Assembly: GCF_900102675.1 (NCBI RefSeq) | Contig: NZ_FMYX01000002.1 | Coordinates: 186,001 to 250,000 of the forward strand | Source: Pseudomonas guariconensis | Lineage (GTDB): Bacteria > Pseudomonadota > Gammaproteobacteria > Pseudomonadales > Pseudomonadaceae | Reading direction: 5' to 3' | DNA: 64,000 bases | Shown: positions 1 through 7,959 of the stretch, piece by piece | Layout of the letters: every line of letters begins with the position of its first letter | Numbering within the stretch: the stretch's first letter is position 1 | The notes under the pieces: generated by a model | Database searches by the model: none | The model's input: only the letters and a program-made list of their open reading frames with translations | Told to the model about the DNA's origin: nothing | Made by a program: the position numbers and the translations under genes

Positions 1-113
1 CGACCGCCCAGGATGTAGTCGGAGAGGTTCTTGGTGGAGCGATAGGCGGCGAAGCCGATCAGCACCATTGCCGCAATGTAGATCACGAAGGTGATCGTGA
101 GTGGATTGCCCAT
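1..113 (-). CDS. putP: Sodium/proline symporter PutP, N-terminal fragment
   Basis: The first 37 codons are present; the rest lies beyond the left edge. The reverse strand reads MGNPLTITFVIYIAAMVLIG followed by FAAYRSTKNLSDYILGG. This is the first transmembrane helix and the conserved 'LSDYILGGR' segment of SSS-family PutP. The family imports proline by Na+ symport across the inner membrane. The gene is divergent from putA, the standard proline-use arrangement, and shares its operator-rich intergenic region. Only the N-terminus can be judged, but the match and the context make the call firm. Confidence 0.93.
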   Translation of the reverse strand, partial: MGNPLTITFVIYIAAMVLIGFAAYRSTKNLSDYILGG

Positions 114-161
114 GGTTGTGCCCTGGCGTTGTTTTTATGTTTTGCGACCGCCGGCAAGGCG

Positions 162-398
162 GTTGCACCTAGGCGGCGCATCCTATGCAACAACACGAAC
201 GAGGTGCAACCATTTTTCATTTGCAAGTTGCACCTACACCTGCATTTTCAGACAAAACCGCTTCTTTGCACCTTTTTGTTTCAAAAACCGGGTTTTTCAT
301 AAGAAAAAGCACCAAGAAAGTACATTTTCCTGCCACCCATGGAGCCGTCGGACGAGTTGCACCTACGCTGATCAAAAAACGGGTTGCACCCGGTTGCA
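162..398. promoter_or_regulatory. Array of seven GTTGCA PutA-operator hexamers in the putP-putA divergon
   Basis: The 354-bp gap between putP and putA holds seven exact GTTGCA hexamers: plus strand at 162-167, 227-232, 356-361, 383-388 and 393-398, minus strand at 186-191 and 205-210. Most continue as GTTGCACC. GTTGCA is the core bound by the ribbon-helix-helix domain of PutA in enteric bacteria and P. putida. The sites form two clusters, 162-232 near putP and 356-398 near putA, which suggests repression of both genes and perhaps looping. That PutA binds here is inference from the motif plus the RHH domain of the adjacent PutA. Nothing else coding is seen in this gap. Confidence 0.85.
180..209 (-). 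promoter_or_regulatory. Candidate putP promoter
   Basis: On the minus strand, TTGCAC (204-209) and TAGGAT (180-185) are 18 bp apart, a plausible sigma-70 promoter firing toward putP with a leader of roughly 60 nt. The -35 overlaps the minus-strand operator GTTGCA at 205-210, so PutA bound there would block RNA polymerase. The -10 is only a 4/6 match. Confidence 0.4.
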
Positions 399-422
399 CC
401 CGGATTGTCCTACAGCTAATCT
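394..422 (+). promoter_or_regulatory. Candidate putA promoter
   Basis: TTGCAC (394-399) and TAATCT (417-422) are separated by 17 bp, giving a plausible sigma-70 promoter about 46 bp upstream of the putA ATG. The -35 lies inside the operator copy at 393-398, mirroring the putP side. Confidence 0.45.
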
Positions 423-467
423 TGCCGCCAGCTTAGGCCACATCCGTGGCAATAACGAGGATAAGAA

Positions 468-3400
468 ATGGCGACGACCACCCTTGGGGTCAAACTCGAC
501 GACCCGACCCGTGAGCGACTCAAAGCAGCTGCGCAGTCCATCGACCGCACGCCGCACTGGTTGATCAAGCAAGCGATCTTCAACTATCTGGAGAAGCTCG
601 AGGGTGGCGCCACCCTGAACGAACTCAACGGCCATGCCGCCAGCCTCGGCGACGATGCCGGCGACGTCCAGCCCGACCACAGCCACCAGTGCTTCCTCGA
701 ATTCGCTGAAAGCATCCTGCCGCAATCGGTCCTGCGCTCGGCCATCACTGCCGCCTACCGTCGCCCGGAACCTGAAGTTGTGCCGATGCTGCTGGAGCAG
801 GCGCGTCTCTCCACCGAGCAGGCCGAGGCCACCAACAAGCTGGCGGCCGGCATCGCCGAGAAACTGCGCAACCAGAAGAGCGCCAGCGGCCGCGCCGGCA
901 TCGTCCAGGGCCTGCTGCAAGAATTCTCCCTGTCGTCCCAGGAAGGCGTGGCGCTGATGTGCCTGGCCGAGGCGCTATTGCGCATCCCGGACAAAGGCAC
1001 CCGTGACGCCCTGATCCGTGACAAGATCAGCACCGGCAACTGGCAGCCGCACCTGGGCAACAGTCCGTCGCTGTTCGTCAATGCCGCCACCTGGGGCCTG
1101 CTGCTGACCGGCAAGCTGGTCTCCACCCACAACGAATCCGGCCTGACCTCCTCGCTCACCCGCATCATCGGCAAGAGCGGCGAACCGATGATCCGCAAGG
1201 GCGTCGACATGGCCATGCGCCTGATGGGCGAACAGTTCGTCACCGGCGAGACCATCGCCGAGGCCCTGGCCAACGCCAGCAAGTTCGAAGCCAAGGGCTT
1301 CCGTTACTCCTACGACATGCTCGGCGAGGCCGCCCTGACCGAGCACGACGCCCAGAAGTACCTGGCCTCCTATGAGCAGGCGATTCACTCGATCGGCAAA
1401 GCCTCCCACGGCCGTGGCATCTATGAAGGCCCGGGCATCTCCATCAAGCTCTCCGCCCTGCACCCGCGCTACAGCCGCGCCCAGTACGAGCGCGTGATGG
1501 AGGAGCTGTACCCGCGCCTGCTGTCGTTGACTCAACTGGCCAAGCAGTACGACATCGGCCTGAACATCGACGCCGAGGAAGCCGACCGCCTGGAGCTGTC
1601 CCTGGACCTGCTCGAGCGCCTGTGCTTCGAGCCATCGCTGGCTGGCTGGAACGGCATCGGCTTCGTCATCCAGGCCTACCAGAAGCGCTGCCCGTACGTG
1701 ATCGACTACGTCATCGACCTGGCCAAGCGCAGCCGCCACCGCCTGATGATCCGTCTGGTCAAGGGCGCCTACTGGGATAGCGAGATCAAGCGCGCCCAGG
1801 TCGAGGGCCTGGAAGGCTACCCGGTCTACACCCGCAAGGTGTACACCGACGTCTCCTACATCGCCTGCGCTCGCAAGCTGCTGTCGGTACCGGAAGCCAT
1901 CTATCCACAATTCGCCACCCACAACGCCCACACCCTGTCGGCCATTTACCACATTGCCGGCCAGAACTACTACCCAGGCCAGTACGAGTTCCAGTGCCTG
2001 CACGGCATGGGCGAACCGCTGTACGAGCAGGTGGTGGGCAAGGTCTCCGAAGGCAAGCTGAATCGTCCATGCCGCGTGTACGCCCCGGTCGGCACCCACG
2101 AAACCCTGCTGGCCTACCTGGTCCGTCGTCTGCTGGAAAACGGTGCGAACACCTCGTTCGTCAACCGCATCGCCGACCACTCGATCTCGATCCAGGAACT
2201 GGTCGCCGATCCGGTCGCCAGCATCGAGCGCATGGGCACCCAGGAGGGCAGCATCGGCCTGCCGCATCCGCGCATTCCTATGCCGCGTGAACTGTATGGC
2301 AGCGAGCGGGCCAACTCGGCCGGCATCGACATGGCCAACGAACACCGCCTGGCGTCGCTGTCCTGCGCACTGCTGGCCACTGCCCACAATGACTGGAAAG
2401 CGGCCCCGCTGCTGGCCTGCGCCGCCAGCGAGCAACCTGCCGTGCAAGTGCTCAACCCGGCCGACCACCGCGATGTCGTCGGTCACGTGCAGGAAGCCAC
2501 TGTCGAGGACGTCGACAATGCCATCCAGTGCGCACTCAACGCCGCTCCGATCTGGCAGGCCACGCCGCCAGCCGAACGCGCCGCGATCCTCGAACGCGCC
2601 GCCGACCTGATGGAAGCCGATATCCAGCCGCTGATGGGCCTGCTGGTGCGCGAAGCCGGCAAGACCTACGCCAACGCCATCGCCGAAGTGCGCGAAGCGG
2701 TGGACTTCCTGCGCTACTACGCGGTGCAGGCACGCAACGATTTCAGCAATGACAGCTGCCGCCCGCTTGGGCCGGTGGTGTGCATCAGTCCGTGGAACTT
2801 CCCGCTGGCGATCTTCTCCGGCCAGGTCGCCGCGGCCCTGGCCGCCGGCAACCCGGTCCTGGCCAAGCCTGCCGAACAGACCCCGCTGGTCGCCGCCCAG
2901 GCTGTGCGCCTGCTGCTGGAAGCCGGTATCCCTGAAGGCGTGCTGCAACTGCTGCCAGGCCGCGGCGAAACCGTCGGTGCCGGCCTGGTCGGTGACGAGC
3001 GCGTCAAAGGCGTGATGTTCACCGGTTCCACCGAAGTCGCTCGCCTGCTGCAACGCAACATTGCTGGCCGTCTGGATAACCAAGGCCGTCCGATTCCGCT
3101 GATCGCCGAGACCGGCGGCCAGAACGCCATGATCGTCGACTCCTCGGCCCTGACCGAGCAGGTGGTCATTGACGTGGTGTCCTCCGCGTTCGACAGCGCC
3201 GGCCAGCGCTGCTCGGCACTGCGTGTGCTGTGCCTGCAGGAAGACTCCGCCGACCGCGTGATCGAGATGCTCAAGGGCGCCATGGCCGAAAGCCGCCTGG
3301 GCAACCCGGAACGTCTGTCCGTGGACATCGGCCCGGTCATCGACGCCGAAGCCAAGGCAGGCATCGAGAAGCACATCCAGGGCATGCGCGACAAAGGTCG

Positions 3401-4421
3401 TACGGTCTACCAGGTCGCCATCGCCGAAGGTGAAGAGATCAAGCGCGGCACCTTCGTGATGCCGACCTTGATCGAGCTCGAAAGCTTCGACGAACTCAAG
3501 CGTGAGATCTTCGGACCGGTCCTGCACGTGGTGCGCTACAACCGCAAGGACCTCGACCAGTTGATCGAGCAGATCAACGCCTCCGGCTACGGCCTGACCC
3601 TGGGCGTGCACACCCGCATCGACGAAACCATCGCCAAGGTGGTGGACAACGTCAATGCCGGCAACATGTACGTCAACCGCAACATCGTCGGCGCCGTGGT
3701 CGGCGTCCAGCCGTTCGGTGGCGAAGGCCTGTCCGGCACTGGCCCGAAAGCCGGCGGTCCGCTCTACCTGTACCGCCTGCTGTCGACCCGCCCGGCCGAC
3801 GCCATCGCCCGCCACTTCCAGCGTGTCGACGGCGAAGGCAAGGTCGATACTGTCCTGCGCGACCAACTGATCAAGCCGCTGCACACCCTCAAGACCTGGG
3901 CTGCCAGCAGCCAGCTGGGTGAGCTGGCCAGCCTGTGCGACCAGTTCGCCGCCCAGTCCCAGAGCGGTATCAGCCGCGTGCTGCCCGGCCCGACCGGCGA
4001 GCGCAACACCTATACCGTGTTGCCACGTGAGCACGTGCTCTGCCTGGCCGACAACGATGCCGACCTGCTGGCCCAACTGGCTGCCGTACTGGCCGTGGGC
4101 AGCTCGGCGGTATGGGCCGACGCAGAGCCCGGCAAGAGCCTGCGTGCCCGCCTGCCGAAGGAGCTGCAGGCCAAGGTCAAGCTGGTGGCCGACTGGCAGA
4201 AGGACGACGTCGCCTTCGATGCCGTCATCCACCACGGCGACTCTGACCAGCTGCGCGGCGTGTGCGAGCAAGTGGCCAAGCGCGCCGGCGCCATCGTCGG
4301 CGTCCATGGCCTCTCCAGCGGCGACCACCAGATCGCTCTGGAGCGTCTGGTAATCGAGCGCGCCGTGAGCGTCAACACCGCAGCAGCAGGTGGCAACGCC
4401 AGCCTCATGACCATCGGCTGA
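468..4421 (+). CDS. putA: Trifunctional PutA: transcriptional repressor / proline dehydrogenase / P5C dehydrogenase
   Basis: 1317 aa, the usual size of gammaproteobacterial PutA. It oxidises proline to glutamate in two steps (FAD-linked proline dehydrogenase, then NAD-linked L-glutamate-gamma-semialdehyde dehydrogenase) and represses the put genes when not membrane-engaged. Residues 1-47 form the ribbon-helix-helix DNA-binding domain (TTLGVKLDDPTRERLKAAAQ). The PRODH barrel carries LMIRLVKGAYWDSEIKRAQ. The dehydrogenase half has the ETGGQN loop and the catalytic Cys at residue 915 (GQRCSALR). The start has an upstream GAGG. The presence of the RHH domain makes the GTTGCA sites upstream meaningful. 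Confidence 0.98.
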   Translation: MATTTLGVKLDDPTRERLKAAAQSIDRTPHWLIKQAIFNYLEKLEGGATLNELNGHAASLGDDAGDVQPDHSHQCFLEFAESILPQSVLRSAITAAYRRPEPEVVPMLLEQARLSTEQAEATNKLAAGIAEKLRNQKSASGRAGIVQGLLQEFSLSSQEGVALMCLAEALLRIPDKGTRDALIRDKISTGNWQPHLGNSPSLFVNAATWGLLLTGKLVSTHNESGLTSSLTRIIGKSGEPMIRKGVDMAMRLMGEQFVTGETIAEALANASKFEAKGFRYSYDMLGEAALTEHDAQKYLASYEQAIHSIGKASHGRGIYEGPGISIKLSALHPRYSRAQYERVMEELYPRLLSLTQLAKQYDIGLNIDAEEADRLELSLDLLERLCFEPSLAGWNGIGFVIQAYQKRCPYVIDYVIDLAKRSRHRLMIRLVKGAYWDSEIKRAQVEGLEGYPVYTRKVYTDVSYIACARKLLSVPEAIYPQFATHNAHTLSAIYHIAGQNYYPGQYEFQCLHGMGEPLYEQVVGKVSEGKLNRPCRVYAPVGTHETLLAYLVRRLLENGANTSFVNRIADHSISIQELVADPVASIERMGTQEGSIGLPHPRIPMPRELYGSERANSAGIDMANEHRLASLSCALLATAHNDWKAAPLLACAASEQPAVQVLNPADHRDVVGHVQEATVEDVDNAIQCALNAAPIWQATPPAERAAILERAADLMEADIQPLMGLLVREAGKTYANAIAEVREAVDFLRYYAVQARNDFSNDSCRPLGPVVCISPWNFPLAIFSGQVAAALAAGNPVLAKPAEQTPLVAAQAVRLLLEAGIPEGVLQLLPGRGETVGAGLVGDERVKGVMFTGSTEVARLLQRNIAGRLDNQGRPIPLIAETGGQNAMIVDSSALTEQVVIDVVSSAFDSAGQRCSALRVLCLQEDSADRVIEMLKGAMAESRLGNPERLSVDIGPVIDAEAKAGIEKHIQGMRDKGRTVYQVAIAEGEEIKRGTFVMPTLIELESFDELKREIFGPVLHVVRYNRKDLDQLIEQINASGYGLTLGVHTRIDETIAKVVDNVNAGNMYVNRNIVGAVVGVQPFGGEGLSGTGPKAGGPLYLYRLLSTRPADAIARHFQRVDGEGKVDTVLRDQLIKPLHTLKTWAASSQLGELASLCDQFAAQSQSGISRVLPGPTGERNTYTVLPREHVLCLADNDADLLAQLAAVLAVGSSAVWADAEPGKSLRARLPKELQAKVKLVADWQKDDVAFDAVIHHGDSDQLRGVCEQVAKRAGAIVGVHGLSSGDHQIALERLVIERAVSVNTAAAGGNASLMTIG

Positions 4422-4437
4422 TCCAACGCGGTAAACG

Positions 4438-4466
4438 AAAAAGGAGAGCTTCGGCTCTCCTTTTTT
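4438..4466 (+). terminator. Rho-independent terminator of putA
   Basis: Stem AAGGAGAGC / GCTCTCCTT with a UUCG tetraloop (4450-4453), flanked by an A-run and followed by a T-run. It starts 17 nt after the putA stop. The flanking A and T runs would let it work in both directions, so it could also protect the convergent gene that ends at 4498. Confidence 0.92.
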
Positions 4467-4497
4467 ATGTTTACAACGCCAGATTCCCGCTCACCCA

Positions 4498-4926
4498 TCA
4501 GGTGGACACCTGGTTTCTACCGAAGAACCAGAGGGTCCAGATTTTGAACAGCTCACACGCCAGCACGATCAAAAAGAACATCAGCGGATGTGCTGACGCT
4601 TGATAGCCCTCGTACAGATAGAAGACCGAAACAGAGGGAATGAAAAAGAGCAGCCTGAGCGGTAGTTGCAACCCCACCAGCCATTTCACGGCATTGCGCT
4701 GGGTGAAAAACAGCGCACAACTGATGCCCACTGACACCAGCAGGCCCAAGCGCAAGGCAAAAAGCACCGCGGTCGCCGTACCTTCGTCGCTGGCGACCAC
4801 AGCAATCCGCAGCGCGTCGGAAACGAATGGAATCCTGTCGCTGGCGATCGCTTTGAATATGTAGTCGATTAACAACAGGGCATCGAACATGCCCCAGCAC
4901 CACCAGCTGATCCGTCTGCTGTTCAC
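4498..4926 (-). CDS. Hypothetical small inner-membrane protein
   Basis: I do not recognise this family. With the GTG start at 4926 it is 142 aa and has an AAGGTGA ribosome-binding site 9 nt upstream. An ATG at 4890 would give 130 aa but has a poorer site. The protein has about three or four hydrophobic segments (AVLFALRLGLLVSVGISCAL, LPLRLLFFIPSVSVFYLY, PLMFFLIVLACELFKIWTLW), so it is probably an integral membrane protein. Its base composition looks visibly less GC-rich than its neighbours, which may mean recent acquisition. It stands alone, convergent to putA and divergent from the TldD-like gene. No function can be assigned. Confidence 0.6.
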   Translation of the reverse strand: MNSRRISWWCWGMFDALLLIDYIFKAIASDRIPFVSDALRIAVVASDEGTATAVLFALRLGLLVSVGISCALFFTQRNAVKWLVGLQLPLRLLFFIPSVSVFYLYEGYQASAHPLMFFLIVLACELFKIWTLWFFGRNQVST

Positions 4927-5093
4927 AACAAAATTCACCTTTTGACGATTCAGGCCGCACGTTATTTCTTCCACCGACCAAGGGCGAGGCTGCCATAATG
5001 ACCTCGCACCGCTCAAGTCAGGCAACATAGCCTGCCTGGGCCTGCAAGAGGGGGTGGTTCTAGGGGGAGCCACCGCGCACCGGAGGTTCCCGC

Positions 5094-6536
5094 ATGTTCG
5101 ATTCCAGTGCCTTGCTACGCCAGCGCTTTGCTGCGCTGCGCAGTTCGGCCGAGGTGTTTTCCCTGCGCCATGTGAAGCAGTCGCACCAGAGTCTGTCGGT
5201 GCGTCGCAATGTGGCCGAGCCACCATTCTTCAGCCAGGACGAAGGCGCCATGCTCACCGTGCGCGTCAAGGGCGTGGAAGCCTACGCTGCCACCGCCGAC
5301 GTGTCCCAAGCCGGTCTGCAACGCGCCCTCGAACAGGCCGAGGCGCTGGCTCGCACGATCGCCGCCTACAGTCTGCTGGACCTGAGCGGGCAACCGGTGG
5401 CCAGCGAGCGCCATGACCATGTTTCGCCCCACTTCGAACATCCCCTGCCTAGCCTTGCCGAGTGCCTCGAGCTGCTCACCGCCGAGTCGGCCAGCGTGCC
5501 CAAGGACAGCCGCCTGGTTGATTGGCAGGCGAGCCTGGGCATCAGCCTTGTCGAGCAGACCTACCTCAATTCTGCAGGCGCCGAGCTGCGCCATGCCCAA
5601 CGTTTCCTGTTCCCGGGCCTGGGCGTGACCACAAGCGATGGCCAGGACAGCCAGAGCCGCAGCCTAGGCAGGGAGAACTTCGGCCAGCAAGGCGGCTTCG
5701 AGGTGATCGAGCGCTGTGGCCTGGTCGGTGCGGCCAGGCGCATCGCCGACGAGGCCCTGCAATTGCTGCTCGCGCCCAATACCCCCAGCGGCCCGCGCGA
5801 CCTACTGCTGATGCCAGACCAGATGATGCTGCAGATCCACGAGTCCATCGGCCACCCGCTGGAGATGGACCGTATCCTGGGCGACGAACGAAACTACGCC
5901 GGCACCAGCTTCGTCAAGGCAAGCGACTTTGGTCACCTGCAATACGGCTCGAAGCTGCTCAACGTGACCTTCGACCCGACTATCGCCGAAGAGCTGGCCA
6001 GCTACAGCTTCGACGACGACGGCACTGCGGCGAGCAAGCAGTTCCTGATCCGCGACGGCCTGCTGCTGCGCCCGCTGGGCGGCGCCTTGTCGCAGTACCG
6101 CTCGGGACTGGATGGCGTGGCCAACAGCCGGGCCTGTGGCTGGAATCGCGCGCCGATCGATCGCATGGCCAACCTCAACATCGAGCCGGGCGACCAGTCG
6201 TTGGCGCAGCTGATCGGTGGTATCGAGCATGGCATCCTCATGCGCACCAATCGCTCCTGGTCCATCGACGACGCACGCAACAAGTTCCAGTTCGGCTGCG
6301 AATGGGGCCAACTGATCGAAAACGGCGAACTCAAAGGCGTAGTGAAGAACCCCAACTACCGCGGCATCTCCGCGCAGTTCTGGGGCAATCTCGCCGCCGT
6401 CGGCGATCGCAGCACGTTCCAGATACTGGGCACGCCAAACTGCGGCAAGGGCGAACCCAACCAGGTGGTACGGGTTGGCCATGCCTCGCCGGCATGCGTG
6501 TTCCGCCAGATCGACGTATTCGGAGGAGACGCTTGA
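5094..6536 (+). CDS. TldD-family metalloprotease subunit
   Basis: 480 aa. The zinc-protease signature HESIGH (HExxxH) is at residues 249-254, and the C-terminal CGK containing the likely third ligand Cys is at residue 450, as in TldD. TldD works as a heterodimer with TldE/PmbA and trims unfolded peptides such as microcin precursors or antitoxins in the cytosol. GGAGG lies 8 nt before the ATG. The next gene overlaps its stop (TGATG) and is a TldE-like partner, so this is a two-subunit operon. Pseudomonads usually carry a canonical tldD/pmbA elsewhere; this sequence is divergent enough that it is probably a second, paralogous set (inference). Confidence 0.85.
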   Translation: MFDSSALLRQRFAALRSSAEVFSLRHVKQSHQSLSVRRNVAEPPFFSQDEGAMLTVRVKGVEAYAATADVSQAGLQRALEQAEALARTIAAYSLLDLSGQPVASERHDHVSPHFEHPLPSLAECLELLTAESASVPKDSRLVDWQASLGISLVEQTYLNSAGAELRHAQRFLFPGLGVTTSDGQDSQSRSLGRENFGQQGGFEVIERCGLVGAARRIADEALQLLLAPNTPSGPRDLLLMPDQMMLQIHESIGHPLEMDRILGDERNYAGTSFVKASDFGHLQYGSKLLNVTFDPTIAEELASYSFDDDGTAASKQFLIRDGLLLRPLGGALSQYRSGLDGVANSRACGWNRAPIDRMANLNIEPGDQSLAQLIGGIEHGILMRTNRSWSIDDARNKFQFGCEWGQLIENGELKGVVKNPNYRGISAQFWGNLAAVGDRSTFQILGTPNCGKGEPNQVVRVGHASPACVFRQIDVFGGDA

Positions 6537-7867
6537 TGAGCGCCACGCCCCAGCAACGCTTCGAGGACCTGACAGGCGCCCTGCGCGACGCACTCCAGGC
6601 TGGCGAGCAGTTCACCCTCGGCTACAGTGCCGAGCATTCACAGTTCATCCGCTTCAACCATGCCCGCGTGCGCCAGGCCGGCGAAGTCGCCCAGGCCAGC
6701 GCGCACTTGCGCCTGATCCGCGACGGGCGCCAGGCCGAGCAGCACTTCACGCTGGGCGACGATCCACAGCTGGACCGCCAGCGCCTGCGCGACGCGCTGG
6801 CCCAGCTGCGTCAGATCCTGCCGCTGCTGCCTGTCGACCCTTACCTGCGTCTTGATGAAAGCGCCTGGCACAGCCACAACCTGCAGGCAGCGGCGCTGCC
6901 GGACTGCGCCGATGTTCTTGGACTGATCGAGCGTGAAGCCGGCGATCTGGACCTGGTCGGTATCTATGCCGCAGGCCCCATCTGCCGGGGGTTCGCCAGC
7001 TCCTTCGGGGCCTTTGGCTGGCATCAGGCCAACAGTTTCAACTTCGACTGGAGCCTGTTCCACGCCAATGGCCAGGCGGTCAAGGCCAATTATGCAGGTC
7101 AGGTCTGGGACAGTGCGGCCCTGGTGGCGCGCCTGCGCCAGGCCCGCGAGCAACTGGATTTCCTTGGCCGCCCGGCAATCATCCTCAAGCCTGGCAGCTA
7201 CCGCGCCTACCTGGCCCCGGCGGCGATGGACGAGATTGCCGGCATGCTCTGCTGGGGTGGTTTTTCCGCGCAGGCTCTGGCCACAGGCAACAGCGCGCTG
7301 CAGCGCCTGTACACCGGCGATGCCAGCCTCAGTCCGCAGGTCGGTTTCGATGAACAGGTCAGCGGCTCGCTCAGCCCGCCCTTCTCCGACGAAGGCTCGC
7401 CGCGCCAGGACGTGCGCCTGATCCACGAAGGCCGCGCACACGCGCGCTTGGTCAGCGCGCGCAGCGCTGCGGAGTTCGACCTGCAGGCCAACGGCGCCGA
7501 CAGCTTCGAGTCGCCCTGTGCACTGAGCCTGGCTCCGGGGCATCTGCCTTCGGCGCAGGTCCTCGAGCGACTCGGCACGGGCCTGTATATCAGCAATCTC
7601 TGGTACCTGAACTACTCGGACCTGCCCGCCGCCCGCATGACCGGCCTGACCCGTTTCGCCACCTTCTGGGTGCAGGACGGTTGCATCCAGGGGCCGGTCG
7701 GCACCATGCGCTTCGATGACAGCCTGTACAACCTGCTGGGCAGTCAATTGGAAGACCTGACGCGTGAGCGAGAGCTGATCCTGTCGACCAGTACCTACGG
7801 CCAGCGCAGCACCGGGTCGAGTCATTTGCCGGGGGCGCTGGTCAAAGCCCTGACCCTCACCCTGTAA
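6536..7867 (+). CDS. TldE/PmbA-like partner of the TldD-family protease
   Basis: 443 aa. The start is the ATG overlapping the upstream stop by one base, with GGAGGAGA just before it. No HExxxH is present, as expected for the non-catalytic TldE side. It keeps the family's C-terminal layout (LSLAPG, 'LGTGLYISNLWYLNYSD', TRFATFWVQDG, GPVGTMRFDDSLYNLL), which corresponds to the PmbA region that pairs with TldD. Translational coupling supports obligate heterodimer formation with the gene at 5094. The substrate is unknown; no precursor-peptide gene is evident next to it. Confidence 0.82.
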   Translation: MSATPQQRFEDLTGALRDALQAGEQFTLGYSAEHSQFIRFNHARVRQAGEVAQASAHLRLIRDGRQAEQHFTLGDDPQLDRQRLRDALAQLRQILPLLPVDPYLRLDESAWHSHNLQAAALPDCADVLGLIEREAGDLDLVGIYAAGPICRGFASSFGAFGWHQANSFNFDWSLFHANGQAVKANYAGQVWDSAALVARLRQAREQLDFLGRPAIILKPGSYRAYLAPAAMDEIAGMLCWGGFSAQALATGNSALQRLYTGDASLSPQVGFDEQVSGSLSPPFSDEGSPRQDVRLIHEGRAHARLVSARSAAEFDLQANGADSFESPCALSLAPGHLPSAQVLERLGTGLYISNLWYLNYSDLPAARMTGLTRFATFWVQDGCIQGPVGTMRFDDSLYNLLGSQLEDLTRERELILSTSTYGQRSTGSSHLPGALVKALTLTL

Positions 7868-7959
7868 TGGGTCTGTGCTGGCTGCTTCACAGGGCTCCTA
7901 CAGGACGATAACCCTGTGGAGGCGGGCCAGCACGATCAAGCAGCAAAGCCGAGGTATTC
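7868..7959. repeat. Degenerate REP-like inverted pair
   Basis: CACAGGGCTCCTACAGG near 7888 and CCTGTGGAGGCGGGCC near 7913 face each other and resemble the outer part of the REP elements seen elsewhere in the window. They lack the GCGGGnnnnCCCGC core, so this looks like a decayed copy. No gene is seen in this gap. Confidence 0.35.

Noticed and set aside
975..4328. Very long open frame antisense to putA
   Set aside because: It mirrors the codon pattern of putA; GC-rich third positions leave the reverse frame open. The protein is low-complexity with no family match.
5522..6535. In-frame upstream extension of the TldE-like gene
   Set aside because: This stretch overlaps the TldD-like gene and translates to Arg/Pro/Ala-rich sequence; the ATG at 6536 with GGAGGAGA is clearly the start.
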